64,000 bases of DNA from Streptomyces canus (lineage in GTDB: Bacteria > Actinomycetota > Actinomycetes > Streptomycetales > Streptomycetaceae): the NCBI RefSeq assembly GCF_030815415.1, contig NZ_JAUSWW010000001.1, forward strand, positions 6,696,001 through 6,760,000, written 5' to 3'. Below are positions 42,151 through 50,161 of the stretch, piece by piece; position 1 is the stretch's first letter, and every line of letters begins with the position of its first letter. The translations under genes and the position numbers were made by a program. The notes under the pieces were generated by a model that worked only from the letters and a program-made list of their open reading frames with translations, was not told the origin of the DNA and made no database searches.

Positions 42151-43053
42151 TCAGACGCCGACCTTCCCGGTCCCCTCCCGGCTGGCCGGAATCGTGCACT
42201 CCGCCGGGTCGCCGCCGGGCTGTGCCGCGGCCGCCTGACGGGCTCGGCGCCGGGCCAGTGGGGTCGCCAGGACGGTCAGCACGATGAACGCGCCGATGGT
42301 CAGCAGCACGATCGTCGCGCCGGGCGGGACGTCCTGGTAGTACGAGGTCACCGTGCCGCCGATGGTCACGCTGACGCCGATGGCCACGGCGATCGCGAAG
42401 GTCGCCGCGAAGCTGCGGGTGAGCTGCTGCGCCGCCGCCACGGGCACCACCATCAGCGCCGACACCAGGAGCAGGCCGACCACGCGCATGGCCACCGTCA
42501 CCGTCACGGCCGCCGTGATGGCGGTCAGCAGGTTCAGGGCGCGCACCGGCAGTCCCGTGACGCGCGCGAACTCCTCGTCCTGGCTGACCGCGAAGAGCTG
42601 CCGGCGCAGGCCCAGGGTGACCAACACCACGAAGGCGGCGAGCACACAGATCGCGGTCACGTCGTCCTGGGAGACCGTCGAGAGCGATCCGAACAGATAA
42701 GAAGTCAGGTTCGCGTTGGAGCCCGTCGGCGCGAGGTTGATGAACATCACGCCGCCGGCCATACCGCCGTAGAAGAGCATCGCGAGGGCGATGTCGCCGC
42801 GGGTGCGGCCGAACCAGCGGATCAGCTCCATGAGGACCGCGCCGAGGACCGACACGACGGTCGCCGTCCACACCGGTGACCAGGAGAGCAGGAAGCCGAG
42901 GCCGACGCCGGTCATCGCGACGTGGCCGATGCCGTCTCCCATGAGGGCCTGGCGGCGCTGGACCAGGTAGATGCCGATCGCGGGGGCCGTGATGCCGACG
43001 AGGACGGCGGCGAGCAGAGCCCGTTGCATGAAGGCGTAGTTCAGGAATTCCAT
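42151..43053 (-). CDS. znuB: Zinc ABC transporter permease
   Basis: 300 aa ABC-3 family integral membrane protein with about eight helices, starting EFLNYAFMQRALLAAVLVGI and with the conserved RRQALMGDGIGHVAMTGVGLG segment and GLLLVSALMVVPVAAAQQL. The His- and Lys-poor C-terminal tail is cytoplasmic. ATG 43053 overlaps the znuC stop (ATGA). Third in the znuA-znuC-znuB order on the minus strand, zinc import. Confidence 0.93.
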   Translation of the reverse strand: MEFLNYAFMQRALLAAVLVGITAPAIGIYLVQRRQALMGDGIGHVAMTGVGLGFLLSWSPVWTATVVSVLGAVLMELIRWFGRTRGDIALAMLFYGGMAGGVMFINLAPTGSNANLTSYLFGSLSTVSQDDVTAICVLAAFVVLVTLGLRRQLFAVSQDEEFARVTGLPVRALNLLTAITAAVTVTVAMRVVGLLLVSALMVVPVAAAQQLTRSFAATFAIAVAIGVSVTIGGTVTSYYQDVPPGATIVLLTIGAFIVLTVLATPLARRRARQAAAAQPGGDPAECTIPASREGTGKVGV

Positions 43054-43832
43054 CAGCTCAGCAGCCCCGTCCGGATCGGTTCGGCGTCGTGGGCCGCGTG
43101 CGGGTGTACGTGGTCGTGGCCGGGCAGCGCGTGCTGGCCGAGGGCCTTCGGGGGCGGGCCGTCGTGCATCACGCAGCCGTCGCGCAGGACGACCGCGCGG
43201 TCGATCAGCGGCTCCAGGGGGCCCAGTTCATGGAGGACGAGGAGGACGGTCGCGCCCTGCGCCACCTGCTCGCGCAGGGTCCGCGCCAACACCTCCTGGC
43301 TGGCGAGGTCGACGCCCGCCATCGGCTCGTCCATGATCAGCAGTTCGGGGTCGGAGGCCAGCGCGCGGGCGATGAGCACGCGCTGGTGCTGGCCGCCGGA
43401 GAGGGCGTTCACGGAGTCCTTGGCGCGGTCCGCCACGCCGACCAGCTCCAGGGCGTGGCGGACGGCCGCGTGGTCCGCCTTGCGCAGCACGCCGAAGCGG
43501 GCCCGGGACAGGCGGCCGGAGGCGACGATCTCGGTCACGGTGGCGGGCACGCCGCCCGCGGCCGTGGTGCGCTGCGGGACGTAGCCCACACGCGCCCAGT
43601 CGCGGAACCGGCGGCGCGGGGTGCCGAACAGTTCGATCTCGCCGGCCGCGACGGGAACCTGGCCGATGACGCTGCGCACGGCCGTCGACTTGCCCGAGCC
43701 GTTGGCGCCGAGCAGCGCGACGACCTCACCGCGGTGCACGGTGAGGTCGATGCCGCGGAGGACGGGGCGTGAGCCCAGGTCGGCGCGGACACCACGCATC
43801 GATATGACGGGCTCGATGACGGGTTCGCTCAC
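43053..43832 (-). CDS. znuC: Zinc ABC transporter ATP-binding protein
   Basis: 259 aa. Walker A LLGANGSGKST (about residue 40), Q-loop in VGYVPQRTT, signature ALSGGQHQRVLIARAL, Walker B LLIMDEP, H-loop LHELG. The C-terminal tail is His-rich (GHDHVHPHAAHDAE), common for zinc importers. GTG 43832 has GGAGG 5 nt upstream. 17 bp after znuA and overlapping znuB. Confidence 0.94.
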   Translation of the reverse strand: MSEPVIEPVISMRGVRADLGSRPVLRGIDLTVHRGEVVALLGANGSGKSTAVRSVIGQVPVAAGEIELFGTPRRRFRDWARVGYVPQRTTAAGGVPATVTEIVASGRLSRARFGVLRKADHAAVRHALELVGVADRAKDSVNALSGGQHQRVLIARALASDPELLIMDEPMAGVDLASQEVLARTLREQVAQGATVLLVLHELGPLEPLIDRAVVLRDGCVMHDGPPPKALGQHALPGHDHVHPHAAHDAEPIRTGLLS

Positions 43833-43849
43833 GAGGGCCTCCGTAACGA

Positions 43850-44827
43850 TCACTTGGCGCCTAGTGCTGTCTTGAGCGCCGAGAGGTTGGACTCCATGAC
43901 CTGGAAGTAGTCGTCGCCCTTGGACTTGTCGGTGATTCCCTCGAGCGGGTCGAGGACATCCGTCTTCAGTCCCGCGTCCGAGGCGAGGGTCTTCGCGGTC
44001 TTGTCGGACACCAGTGTCTCGTAGAACACAGTGGTCACACCGTCGGCCCTGGCCTCGGTCTGGAGCTCCTTGATCCGGGCCGGGCTGGGCTCGCTCTCCG
44101 GGTCCAGGCCGGAGATGGCCTCCTGGGTGAGGCCGTAGCGCTCGGCGAGGTAGCCGAAGGCGGCGTGGTTGGTGAAGAAGACCTTGGTCGCGGTGTTCTT
44201 CAGCCCGTCCTCGTAGGCGGTGTCGAGGGTGTCGAGCTTCTTCGTCAGCGCGGCGGCGTTCTTCCTGTAGTCGGCCGCGTGGTCGGGGTCGGCCTTCTCG
44301 AAGGCCTTGGCGACGCCGTCGGCGACCTCGCGGTACTTCACCGGGTCGAGCCAGATGTGCGGGTCGAGGGCGTGCTCCTCCTCTTCCTCGGCGTGCTCTT
44401 CCTCGGCTCCGTGCTCGTGCTCGACGTCGCCGTGGTCCTCGAGCTTCGTCAGCGTCGCCGCGTCGATCTTCGACTTGACCCCGGACTGGGAGACGGCCTC
44501 GTCGACGGCCGGCTGGAGGCTCTTGAGGTAGAGCACGGCGTCCGCCTCGCCGAGTTCGGCGGTCTGCTTGGTGCTGAGCTCCAGGTCGTGCGGTTCCTGG
44601 CCGGGCTCGGTGAGCGTGGTGACGTTCACGTGGTCCCCGCCGATCTGCTCGGCGAGGTACTGCATCGGGTAGAACGACGCGACGACGTCGAACTTGTCCG
44701 TGTTGCTGGCCGCGGCGCTGTCGGTCGAGCAGGCGGACAGGGTCCCGAGGCCGAGAGCGGTGGCCGCCGCGATCGCGAGCCCGGTCATCCGGGATGCCCG
44801 GGGTATGCGGTGTCGTCGTACGTTCAT
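43850..44827 (-). CDS. znuA: Zinc-binding lipoprotein
   Basis: Periplasmic-type solute-binding lipoprotein of the cluster A-I metal family, 325 aa. Lipobox LGTLSAC at about residue 34. An acidic His-rich loop (EDHGDVEHEHGAEEEHAEEE and following DPHIWLDP) is the zinc-loading feature that distinguishes ZnuA from manganese binders. ATG 44827 (MNVRRHR) or ATG 44836. Divergent from glyS; Zur-like boxes overlap its start region. Confidence 0.93.
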   Translation of the reverse strand: MNVRRHRIPRASRMTGLAIAAATALGLGTLSACSTDSAAASNTDKFDVVASFYPMQYLAEQIGGDHVNVTTLTEPGQEPHDLELSTKQTAELGEADAVLYLKSLQPAVDEAVSQSGVKSKIDAATLTKLEDHGDVEHEHGAEEEHAEEEEEHALDPHIWLDPVKYREVADGVAKAFEKADPDHAADYRKNAAALTKKLDTLDTAYEDGLKNTATKVFFTNHAAFGYLAERYGLTQEAISGLDPESEPSPARIKELQTEARADGVTTVFYETLVSDKTAKTLASDAGLKTDVLDPLEGITDKSKGDDYFQVMESNLSALKTALGAK

Positions 44828-44863
44828 GACAGTCATTTTCAACAAATATGGAAACGGTTGTCA
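44827..44863 (-). promoter_or_regulatory. Two Zur-like boxes in front of znuA
   Basis: On the minus strand TGAAAATGACTGTCA (44841-44827) and TGACAACCGTTTCCA (44863-44849) are 7-1-7 palindromes with 5 of 7 matching positions. Both resemble the actinobacterial Zur box TGAAAATGATTTTCA. Their centres are 22 bp apart, about two turns. Confidence 0.6.
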
Positions 44864-45013
44864 ACAAAGCGTGGTAGGAGGCCTGTGAGGGCCCGTAGAC
44901 CGAACCGATTTGATTGAGGGGCAGGCGCCGCCGGTAACCTGAAGCATTCGCTCTGAAGCACTGCTCGATCGCAGACATGCTTCGTCGCCCGTCGTCGTAA
45001 TGAAGAGAGCACC

Positions 45014-46396
45014 GTGGCCGCCGACAAGATCGACACCATCGTCAGCCTGAGCAAGCGCCGTGGCTTCGTATTCCCGTGCAGTGAGATCTACGGCGGCCAG
45101 AAGGCCGCCTGGGACTACGGACCGCTGGGTGTCGAGCTCAAGGAGAACCTGAAGCGCCAGTGGTGGCGCTACATGGTGACCTCGCGCGAGGACGTCGTCG
45201 GTATCGACTCGTCCGTGATCCTGGCCCCCGAGGTCTGGGTGGCCTCCGGTCACGTCGCCACGTTCTCCGACCCGTTGACCGAGTGCACCTCCTGCCACAA
45301 GCGGTTCCGCGCGGACCACCTGGAGGAGGAGTACGAGGCCAAGAAGGGCCGCCTGCCGGAGAACGGCCTCGCGGACATCAACTGCCCGCACTGCGGCAAC
45401 AAGGGCCAGTTCACCGAGCCCAAGCAGTTCTCGGGTCTGCTCTCCACGCACCTCGGCCCGACCCAGGACACCGGCTCGATCGCGTACCTGCGCCCCGAGA
45501 CCGCACAGGGCATCTTCACCAACTTCTCCCAGGTGCAGACCACTTCGCGCAAGAAGCCCCCGTTCGGCATCGCGCAGATGGGCAAGTCCTTCCGCAACGA
45601 GATCACGCCCGGCAACTTCATCTTCCGCACCCGCGAGTTCGAGCAGATGGAGATGGAGTTCTTCGTCAAGCCGGGCGAGGACGAGAAGTGGCAGGAGTAC
45701 TGGATGGAGCAGCGCTGGAACTGGTACACCGGTCTCGGCATGCGCGAGGAGAACATGCGGTGGTTCGAGCACCCGAAGGAGAAGCTCTCCCACTACTCCA
45801 AGCGCACCGCTGACATCGAGTACCGCTTCCAGTTCGGCGGCAACGAGTGGGGCGAGCTCGAGGGTGTGGCCAACCGCACCGACTACGACCTCAACGCGCA
45901 CTCCAAGGCCTCCGGCCAGGACCTCTTCTTCTACGACCAGGAGGCCCAGGAGCGCTGGACGCCGTACGTCATCGAGCCCGCGGCCGGTGTCGGCCGCGCG
46001 ATGCTGGCGTTCCTCCTCGACGCCTACGTCGAGGACGAGGCGCCCAACGCCAAGGGCAAGCTGGAGAAGCGCACCGTGCTGCGCCTGGACCACCGCCTGG
46101 CCCCGGTGAAGGTCGCGGTGCTGCCGCTGTCCCGCAACCCGGAGCTGTCCCCGAAGGCCAAGGGCCTGGCCCAGGCGCTGCGCCAGAACTGGAACATCGA
46201 GTTCGACGACGCCGGCGCCATCGGCCGCCGCTACCGTCGCCAGGACGAGATCGGTACGCCGTTCTGCGTCACGGTCGACTTCGACACGCTCGAGGACAAC
46301 GCGGTCACCGTCCGCGAGCGGGACTCGATGAAGCAGGAGCGCGTGTCGCTGGACCAGATCGAGGGCTACCTGGCGAGCCGCCTGATCGGCTGCTGA
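45014..46396 (+). CDS. glyS: Glycyl-tRNA synthetase (dimeric, eukaryote-like type)
   Basis: Class II aminoacyl-tRNA synthetase, 460 aa, one-gene alpha2 type. Class II motifs: GPLGVELKENLKRQWWR (motif 1), FRNEITPGNFIFRTREFEQMEME (motif 2 region, 20-residue limit applied: FRNEITPGNFIFRTREF) and a motif 3 with GVGRAMLAFLLDAY. The C-terminal anticodon-binding domain starts near residue 360 (APVKVAVLPLS). GTG 45014. A perfect stem-loop terminator follows. Confidence 0.96.
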   Translation: MAADKIDTIVSLSKRRGFVFPCSEIYGGQKAAWDYGPLGVELKENLKRQWWRYMVTSREDVVGIDSSVILAPEVWVASGHVATFSDPLTECTSCHKRFRADHLEEEYEAKKGRLPENGLADINCPHCGNKGQFTEPKQFSGLLSTHLGPTQDTGSIAYLRPETAQGIFTNFSQVQTTSRKKPPFGIAQMGKSFRNEITPGNFIFRTREFEQMEMEFFVKPGEDEKWQEYWMEQRWNWYTGLGMREENMRWFEHPKEKLSHYSKRTADIEYRFQFGGNEWGELEGVANRTDYDLNAHSKASGQDLFFYDQEAQERWTPYVIEPAAGVGRAMLAFLLDAYVEDEAPNAKGKLEKRTVLRLDHRLAPVKVAVLPLSRNPELSPKAKGLAQALRQNWNIEFDDAGAIGRRYRRQDEIGTPFCVTVDFDTLEDNAVTVRERDSMKQERVSLDQIEGYLASRLIGC

Positions 46397-46438
46397 CACC
46401 GTTCGCGGTCTCGCCCGACCGCGCTCGGCGGCGGGCAT

Positions 46439-46477
46439 CCGAAGCCCCCGCGTCCTCGACGGACGCGGGGGCTTCGG
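46439..46477 (+). terminator. glyS terminator
   Basis: CCGAAGCCCCCGCGTCC, 5-nt loop TCGAC, exact 17-bp reverse complement, 43 nt after the stop. Strong intrinsic terminator shape though without a long T-run. Confidence 0.8.
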
Positions 46478-46493
46478 CGTATCAGGGCCCAGG

Positions 46494-47152
46494 TCAGTTG
46501 GCGGTGTGGCCGCCGTCCACCGCGAGGGCGGCGCCGGTGGCGAAGGAGGCGCGGTCGCTGAGCAGCCACAGCGCCGCCTCGGCGCTCTCGGCGGGTTCGG
46601 CCATCCGCTTCTGCATCTGCCGGGCGACGAAGTGCTCCGCGAGCTCCGGACGCCTCGACGGCCTGGGCGATCATCTCGGTACGGGTCGTGCCCACCAGGA
46701 GGGTGTTGATCCGGATACCGCGCTCGGCGTACCGCCGGCACTCCCGCCGGCCGCCGGCATCACCGGGATCTGGGCGCGCGGACAGTTCCAGGTGCCGCGC
46801 ACGTTGACGTCCATGACACGGTCGAAGTGGGCCTCGTCGAGTTCGTGCAGGGGAGCGATCTTGTCGCCGGCGTATCCGGCGTTGTCGAACCGTCAAGCGC
46901 CCCGAACCGCTCCGTCGCGGTGGCCACCGCGCCGGACGTCCTCGGCGTCCGCGACGTCGCCCGCGCTGACCGCCGCCCGCCCGCCGCGGCGATCTCCTCG
47001 GCGAGCTGGTCCAAGGCCTTCTCGCGCCGGGCCATCAGGACCACGGCCGCTCCCTCCGCCGCGAACAGCCGGGCGGCGGCCTCGCCGATCCCGCTGGACG
47101 CGCCGGTGATCATCACGACTTTGCCGGCGAGTGTTCCGTTGCTGTCAGTCAT
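46494..47152 (-). pseudogene. Short-chain dehydrogenase/reductase, decayed
   Basis: Classical SDR with TGASSGIGEAAARLFAAEGA at the N-terminus (ATG 47152) and a normal C-terminal end (LAVDGGHTAN, TGA at 46494). Between them the frame changes at least three times (near 46970, 46900 and 46740), and the catalytic YxxxK segment that should precede RGIRINTLLVGTTRTEMI is deleted. Too many lesions for sequencing error alone; the gene is dead. Divergent from the LysE exporter. Confidence 0.8.
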
Positions 47153-47290
47153 CCGGCCGGTAAATCCCGGAGTGCCGAGTTCCGGGTAAGTCCCTTTGTG
47201 TCCAGGCCGGTTGGCGTCTCCGATTGGTCCGTCATGGAGGCGCGCGATTGGCCCTGCGGGGCGACCGCCGGCCGCGGCAGGGTGGTCCGC

Positions 47291-47902
47291 ATGAGTCTCG
47301 CGTTTCTGCTGACCACCCTCGTCGTGGTCGCCACTCCTGGTACCGGTGTCGTCTACACGCTCGCGGCGGGGCTGTCGCGGGGGCGGCGGGCGAGTGTCGT
47401 CGCGGCGTTCGGCTGCACCCTGGGGATCGTGCCGCACATGGTGGCGGCGATCACCGGGGTGGCGGCGCTGCTGCACGCGAGCGCGACGGCGTTCCAGGTG
47501 CTGAAGTACGCCGGTGTCGCGTATCTGCTGTGGATGGCGTGGGCGACGCTGCGGGACCGCGAGGCGATCGCCGTGGAGCGGGACGCGGCTCCCGTCTCCG
47601 CGGGGCGGGTCGTGGTCCGGGCCGTTCTGATCAACGTCCTCAATCCGAAACTGACGATCTTCTTCTTCGCGTTCCTGCCGCAGTTCGTGCCGTCGGGGGA
47701 GTCGGGTGCGTTGCTTCGGATGCTGGTGCTGAGCGGGGTGTTCATGCTGTCCACCTTTGTGGTGTTCGCCGCGTACGGGGTGCTGGCGGCGTCGGTCCGT
47801 CGTCATGTGATCGGGCGGCCGAGGGTGATGGCGTGGCTGCGACGGAGTTTCGCGGGGTCGTTCGTCCTGCTCGGGGCCAAGCTGGCCACGACAGACGGGT
47901 GA
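47291..47902 (+). CDS. LysE/RhtB-family amino acid exporter
   Basis: 203 aa with five or six helices. LysE-family landmarks: N-terminal LTTLVVVATPGTGVVYTLAAGLSRG, then KYAGVAYLLWMAWATLRDRE and VLINVLNPKLTIFFFAFLPQFV. Exports an unknown amino acid or analogue. ATG 47291 has the SD AGGGTGG; upstream in-frame starts lie in the promoter of the SDR pseudogene. A large palindrome follows directly. Confidence 0.88.
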   Translation: MSLAFLLTTLVVVATPGTGVVYTLAAGLSRGRRASVVAAFGCTLGIVPHMVAAITGVAALLHASATAFQVLKYAGVAYLLWMAWATLRDREAIAVERDAAPVSAGRVVVRAVLINVLNPKLTIFFFAFLPQFVPSGESGALLRMLVLSGVFMLSTFVVFAAYGVLAASVRRHVIGRPRVMAWLRRSFAGSFVLLGAKLATTDG

Positions 47903-47905
47903 CAA

Positions 47906-47943
47906 ATGACAGCTGACAGATATTGAAATCTGTCAGCTGTCAT
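47906..47943. promoter_or_regulatory. Perfect 16-bp inverted repeat, probable TetR operator
   Basis: ATGACAGCTGACAGAT, 6-nt AT-rich spacer, exact reverse complement, ending 15 bp before the AKR start. Each arm repeats TGACAG/CTGTCA, giving up to four half-sites. Promoter-proximal position and AT-rich centre favour an operator for the TetR regulator encoded after the AKR gene; it could also terminate lysE. Confidence 0.6.
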
Positions 47944-47958
47944 GTCAGGGTGGAGGGC

Positions 47959-48972
47959 ATGACGACACAGACCCCCCGCACCCTCGGAACCACCGGCCCC
48001 CAGGTCTCCGCCCTCGGCCTCGGCTGCATGGGCATGTCCGGCGCGTACGGCGAGTCGGACCGTGCCGAGTCCATCGCCACCGTCCACGCCGCCCTGGAAG
48101 CCGGCGTGACCCTGCTCGACACCGGCGACTTCTACGGCATGGGCCACAACGAACTGCTGATCGCCGAGGCCCTGCGCACCGCCCCGGCCGCGCTCCGCGA
48201 GAACGCGCTGACCAGCGTGAAGTTCGGTGCCCTGCGCGGCCCGGACGACTCCTGGAACGGCTTCGACGGCCGCCCGGCCGCCGTCAAGAACTTCGCCGCG
48301 TACTCCCTCCAGCGCCTCGGCGTCGACCACATCGACGTCTACCGCCCCGCCCGGCTCGACCCGGACGTGCCGATCGAGGAGACCGTCGGCGCGATAGCCG
48401 AACTGGTCGAGAAGGGATACGTCCGCCACATCGGGCTCAGCGAGGTCGGCGCCGACACCATCCGCCGGGCCGCCGCCACCGCCCCGATCGCCGACCTCCA
48501 GATCGAGTACGCGCTCATCTCCCGCGGCCCCGAGCGGGAGATCCTGCCCACCCTGCGCGAACTGGGCATCGGCGTCACCGCGTACGGCGTGCTCTCGCGC
48601 GGGCTGCTCTCCGGCCATGTCGCGGCCGGACAGGGGTTCGCGGCGAACGACTTCCGCGCCCACTCGCCCCGCTTCCAGGGCGACAACCTCCAGCACAACC
48701 TCACGCTCGTCGAGGCCCTGCGCAAGATCGCCGAGCAGAAGGACGTCTCCGTCGCGCAGATCGCCATCGCCTGGGTGGTCTCCCGCGGCGAGGACATCGT
48801 GCCGCTGATCGGCGCCCGCACCCGCGAGCGGCTCGACGAGGCCCTCGGCGCCCTGGACGTGACCCTGGACGCGGCCGACCTCGCCGCCATCGAGGCCGCC
48901 GTACCGGCGGACGCGGCGGCCGGCGAGCGGTACGCCCCCGCACAGATGGCCATGCTCGACAGCGAGCGCTGA
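47959..48972 (+). CDS. Aldo/keto reductase-family oxidoreductase
   Basis: 337 aa NADPH-dependent AKR (YakC-like). Start TTGPQVSALGLGCMGMSGAYG; catalytic Asp and Tyr in LLDTGDFYGMGHNE and Lys in SVKFGA. The usual catalytic His (in ...YxHRxD) is missing: the segment reads IDVYRPARLDPDVPIEET, with Ala at that place. Cofactor pocket ending LIGARTRERLDEALGAL is intact. First gene of an operon with the TetR regulator. Confidence 0.88.
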   Translation: MTTQTPRTLGTTGPQVSALGLGCMGMSGAYGESDRAESIATVHAALEAGVTLLDTGDFYGMGHNELLIAEALRTAPAALRENALTSVKFGALRGPDDSWNGFDGRPAAVKNFAAYSLQRLGVDHIDVYRPARLDPDVPIEETVGAIAELVEKGYVRHIGLSEVGADTIRRAAATAPIADLQIEYALISRGPEREILPTLRELGIGVTAYGVLSRGLLSGHVAAGQGFAANDFRAHSPRFQGDNLQHNLTLVEALRKIAEQKDVSVAQIAIAWVVSRGEDIVPLIGARTRERLDEALGALDVTLDAADLAAIEAAVPADAAAGERYAPAQMAMLDSER

Positions 48973-48997
48973 TCGCGGTGCCGGGTACCGTCTACGC

Positions 48998-49588
48998 ATG
49001 CCTCCGACCAGCGAGACCCTGACCGCCGAGCGCATCCTCGAGGCCACCGAGGACGTGCTGCGCCGCCACGGCCCGGCGAAGGCGACCGTGGTCGACGTGG
49101 CCCGCGCGCTCGGCGTCAGCCACGGCAGTGTCTACCGGCACTTCCGTACGAAGGCGGCGCTGCGGGAGGCCGTGACCAAGCGCTGGCTGGACCGGACGAC
49201 GGAGGAACTGGCCGGCATCGTCGCGGCCACCGACCGTGACCCGCAGACCCGGCTGCGCGACTGGCTCGCGGCGCTCCTGGAGGCGAAGCGCCGCAAGGCG
49301 GGCGACGACCCCGAACTCTTCGCCACCTACTCGGTGCTGGCCGCGGACGCCGGTGAGGTGGTCGGCGCCCACCTCACCGAGCTGACCGACCAGCTGACCG
49401 AGATCGTGCGGGCCGGCGTCGCGGCGGGCACCTTCACCACCCCCGACCCGGCCACCACCGCCCGCGCCCTCTTCCACGCCACCGGCCGCTTCCACGACCC
49501 CGGTTACGCCCGGGAATGGGAGCGGCCGGAGGTGTGGGACGACTTCGCGGCGGTGGTGGACATGCTCGTACGGGGACTGCGGGCCTAG
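48998..49588 (+). CDS. TetR-family regulator
   Basis: 196 aa. TetR_N helix-turn-helix (about 10-56, VVDVARALGVSHGSVYRHFRTK) and a C-terminal ligand domain of the TetR_C_33/YerO type. Starts 25 bp after the AKR gene, so they are one transcript; probably represses it through the 47906-47943 palindrome. Its stop codon TAG is the first CTAG of the MITE-like element. Confidence 0.9.
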   Translation: MPPTSETLTAERILEATEDVLRRHGPAKATVVDVARALGVSHGSVYRHFRTKAALREAVTKRWLDRTTEELAGIVAATDRDPQTRLRDWLAALLEAKRRKAGDDPELFATYSVLAADAGEVVGAHLTELTDQLTEIVRAGVAAGTFTTPDPATTARALFHATGRFHDPGYAREWERPEVWDDFAAVVDMLVRGLRA

Positions 49589-49755
49589 TGCCGCGGCAGG
49601 CAACGTTTGCCCGTCAAGGAGCGGCGTCCGGTGCGTGCTCTCGGCGTGCCGGCCGGAAGCCCTCGTACTGGATGTACTTGGGCTTTCGGCCGGTGCGGCG
49701 AGAGTGCGTGCCGGGCGTCGCGACGGGGCAAACGTTGCCTGCCGCGGCACTAGGC
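49583..49755. mobile_element. MITE-like element with 30-bp perfect terminal inverted repeats
   Basis: 173 bp. Perfect TIRs GCCTAGTGCCGCGGCAGGCA...GCCC (49583-49612) and its complement at 49726-49755. The inside continues as an imperfect hairpin to a GTAC-TGGAT-GTAC apex (about 49668), so the whole unit folds into one long stem. No ORF. It lies between the TetR gene and an AraC remnant, and GCCTAG of each TIR end supplies the stop of the gene reading into it. No target duplication seen. Confidence 0.75.
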
Positions 49756-49846
49756 GTCAGGGGTCCCGTACGGCGTCTGCTCGCCCTCGTGCAGCGTCTG
49801 GAGCCGGTGTTCCGTGGGCGAGACCCCGTACGCGGCGCGGAAGGCG
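49750..49846 (-). pseudogene. C-terminal fragment of an AraC-family regulator
   Basis: Minus-strand translation AFRAAYGVSPTEHRLQTLHE then GEQTPYGTPDA and TAG. AFRAAYGVSPTEHR is the end of the second AraC HTH. Homology stops at about 49846 where a different gene begins, so only about 31 residues remain. Stop provided by the MITE end. Confidence 0.65.
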
Positions 49847-49869
49847 CGGGGTCCGCCAGATCGTGGCGG

Positions 49870-50076
49870 TCAGCCTCCGCCCGGGTCCACCGTCGCCTGG
49901 TGTTCCTGCGCGAGGTGTTCCTCCGCCTTCAGCCACGGCAGGAACTGCGCGTTCTTGCGCCAGCCGCAGGTGTCGCATCTGATCGTGCGTTGCGCGCCTT
50001 TGCGCTGCACCTGGACGACATGCTCGCGTCCGTGTTGGTCCCAACGGCTCACTTTGCTCGTGTTGATCTGCAACAT
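49870..50076 (-). CDS. Small conserved hypothetical protein with CxxC
   Basis: 68 aa. GGAGGCGAGGCC upstream of ATG 50076 gives a good SD. IRCDTCGWRKNAQ carries a single CxxC knuckle, and LKAEEHLAQEHQA a His-containing helix, which together could bind one zinc (CCHH-like). Basic N-terminus (VSRWDQHGREHVVQVQRKG). Function unknown. Confidence 0.65.
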   Translation of the reverse strand: MLQINTSKVSRWDQHGREHVVQVQRKGAQRTIRCDTCGWRKNAQFLPWLKAEEHLAQEHQATVDPGGG

Positions 50077-50161
50077 GGCCTCGCCTCCGGCTAGGAGTGT
50101 GCAGCAAGACCAACATCAACAGCGGTTTCTTCACGGCAAGTTCGTCGATCCTTGAACCGCC

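Noticed and set aside
49583..49755. Calling the hairpin element a complete IS
   Set aside because: It is 173 bp and has no ORF; only MITE-like status can be supported.
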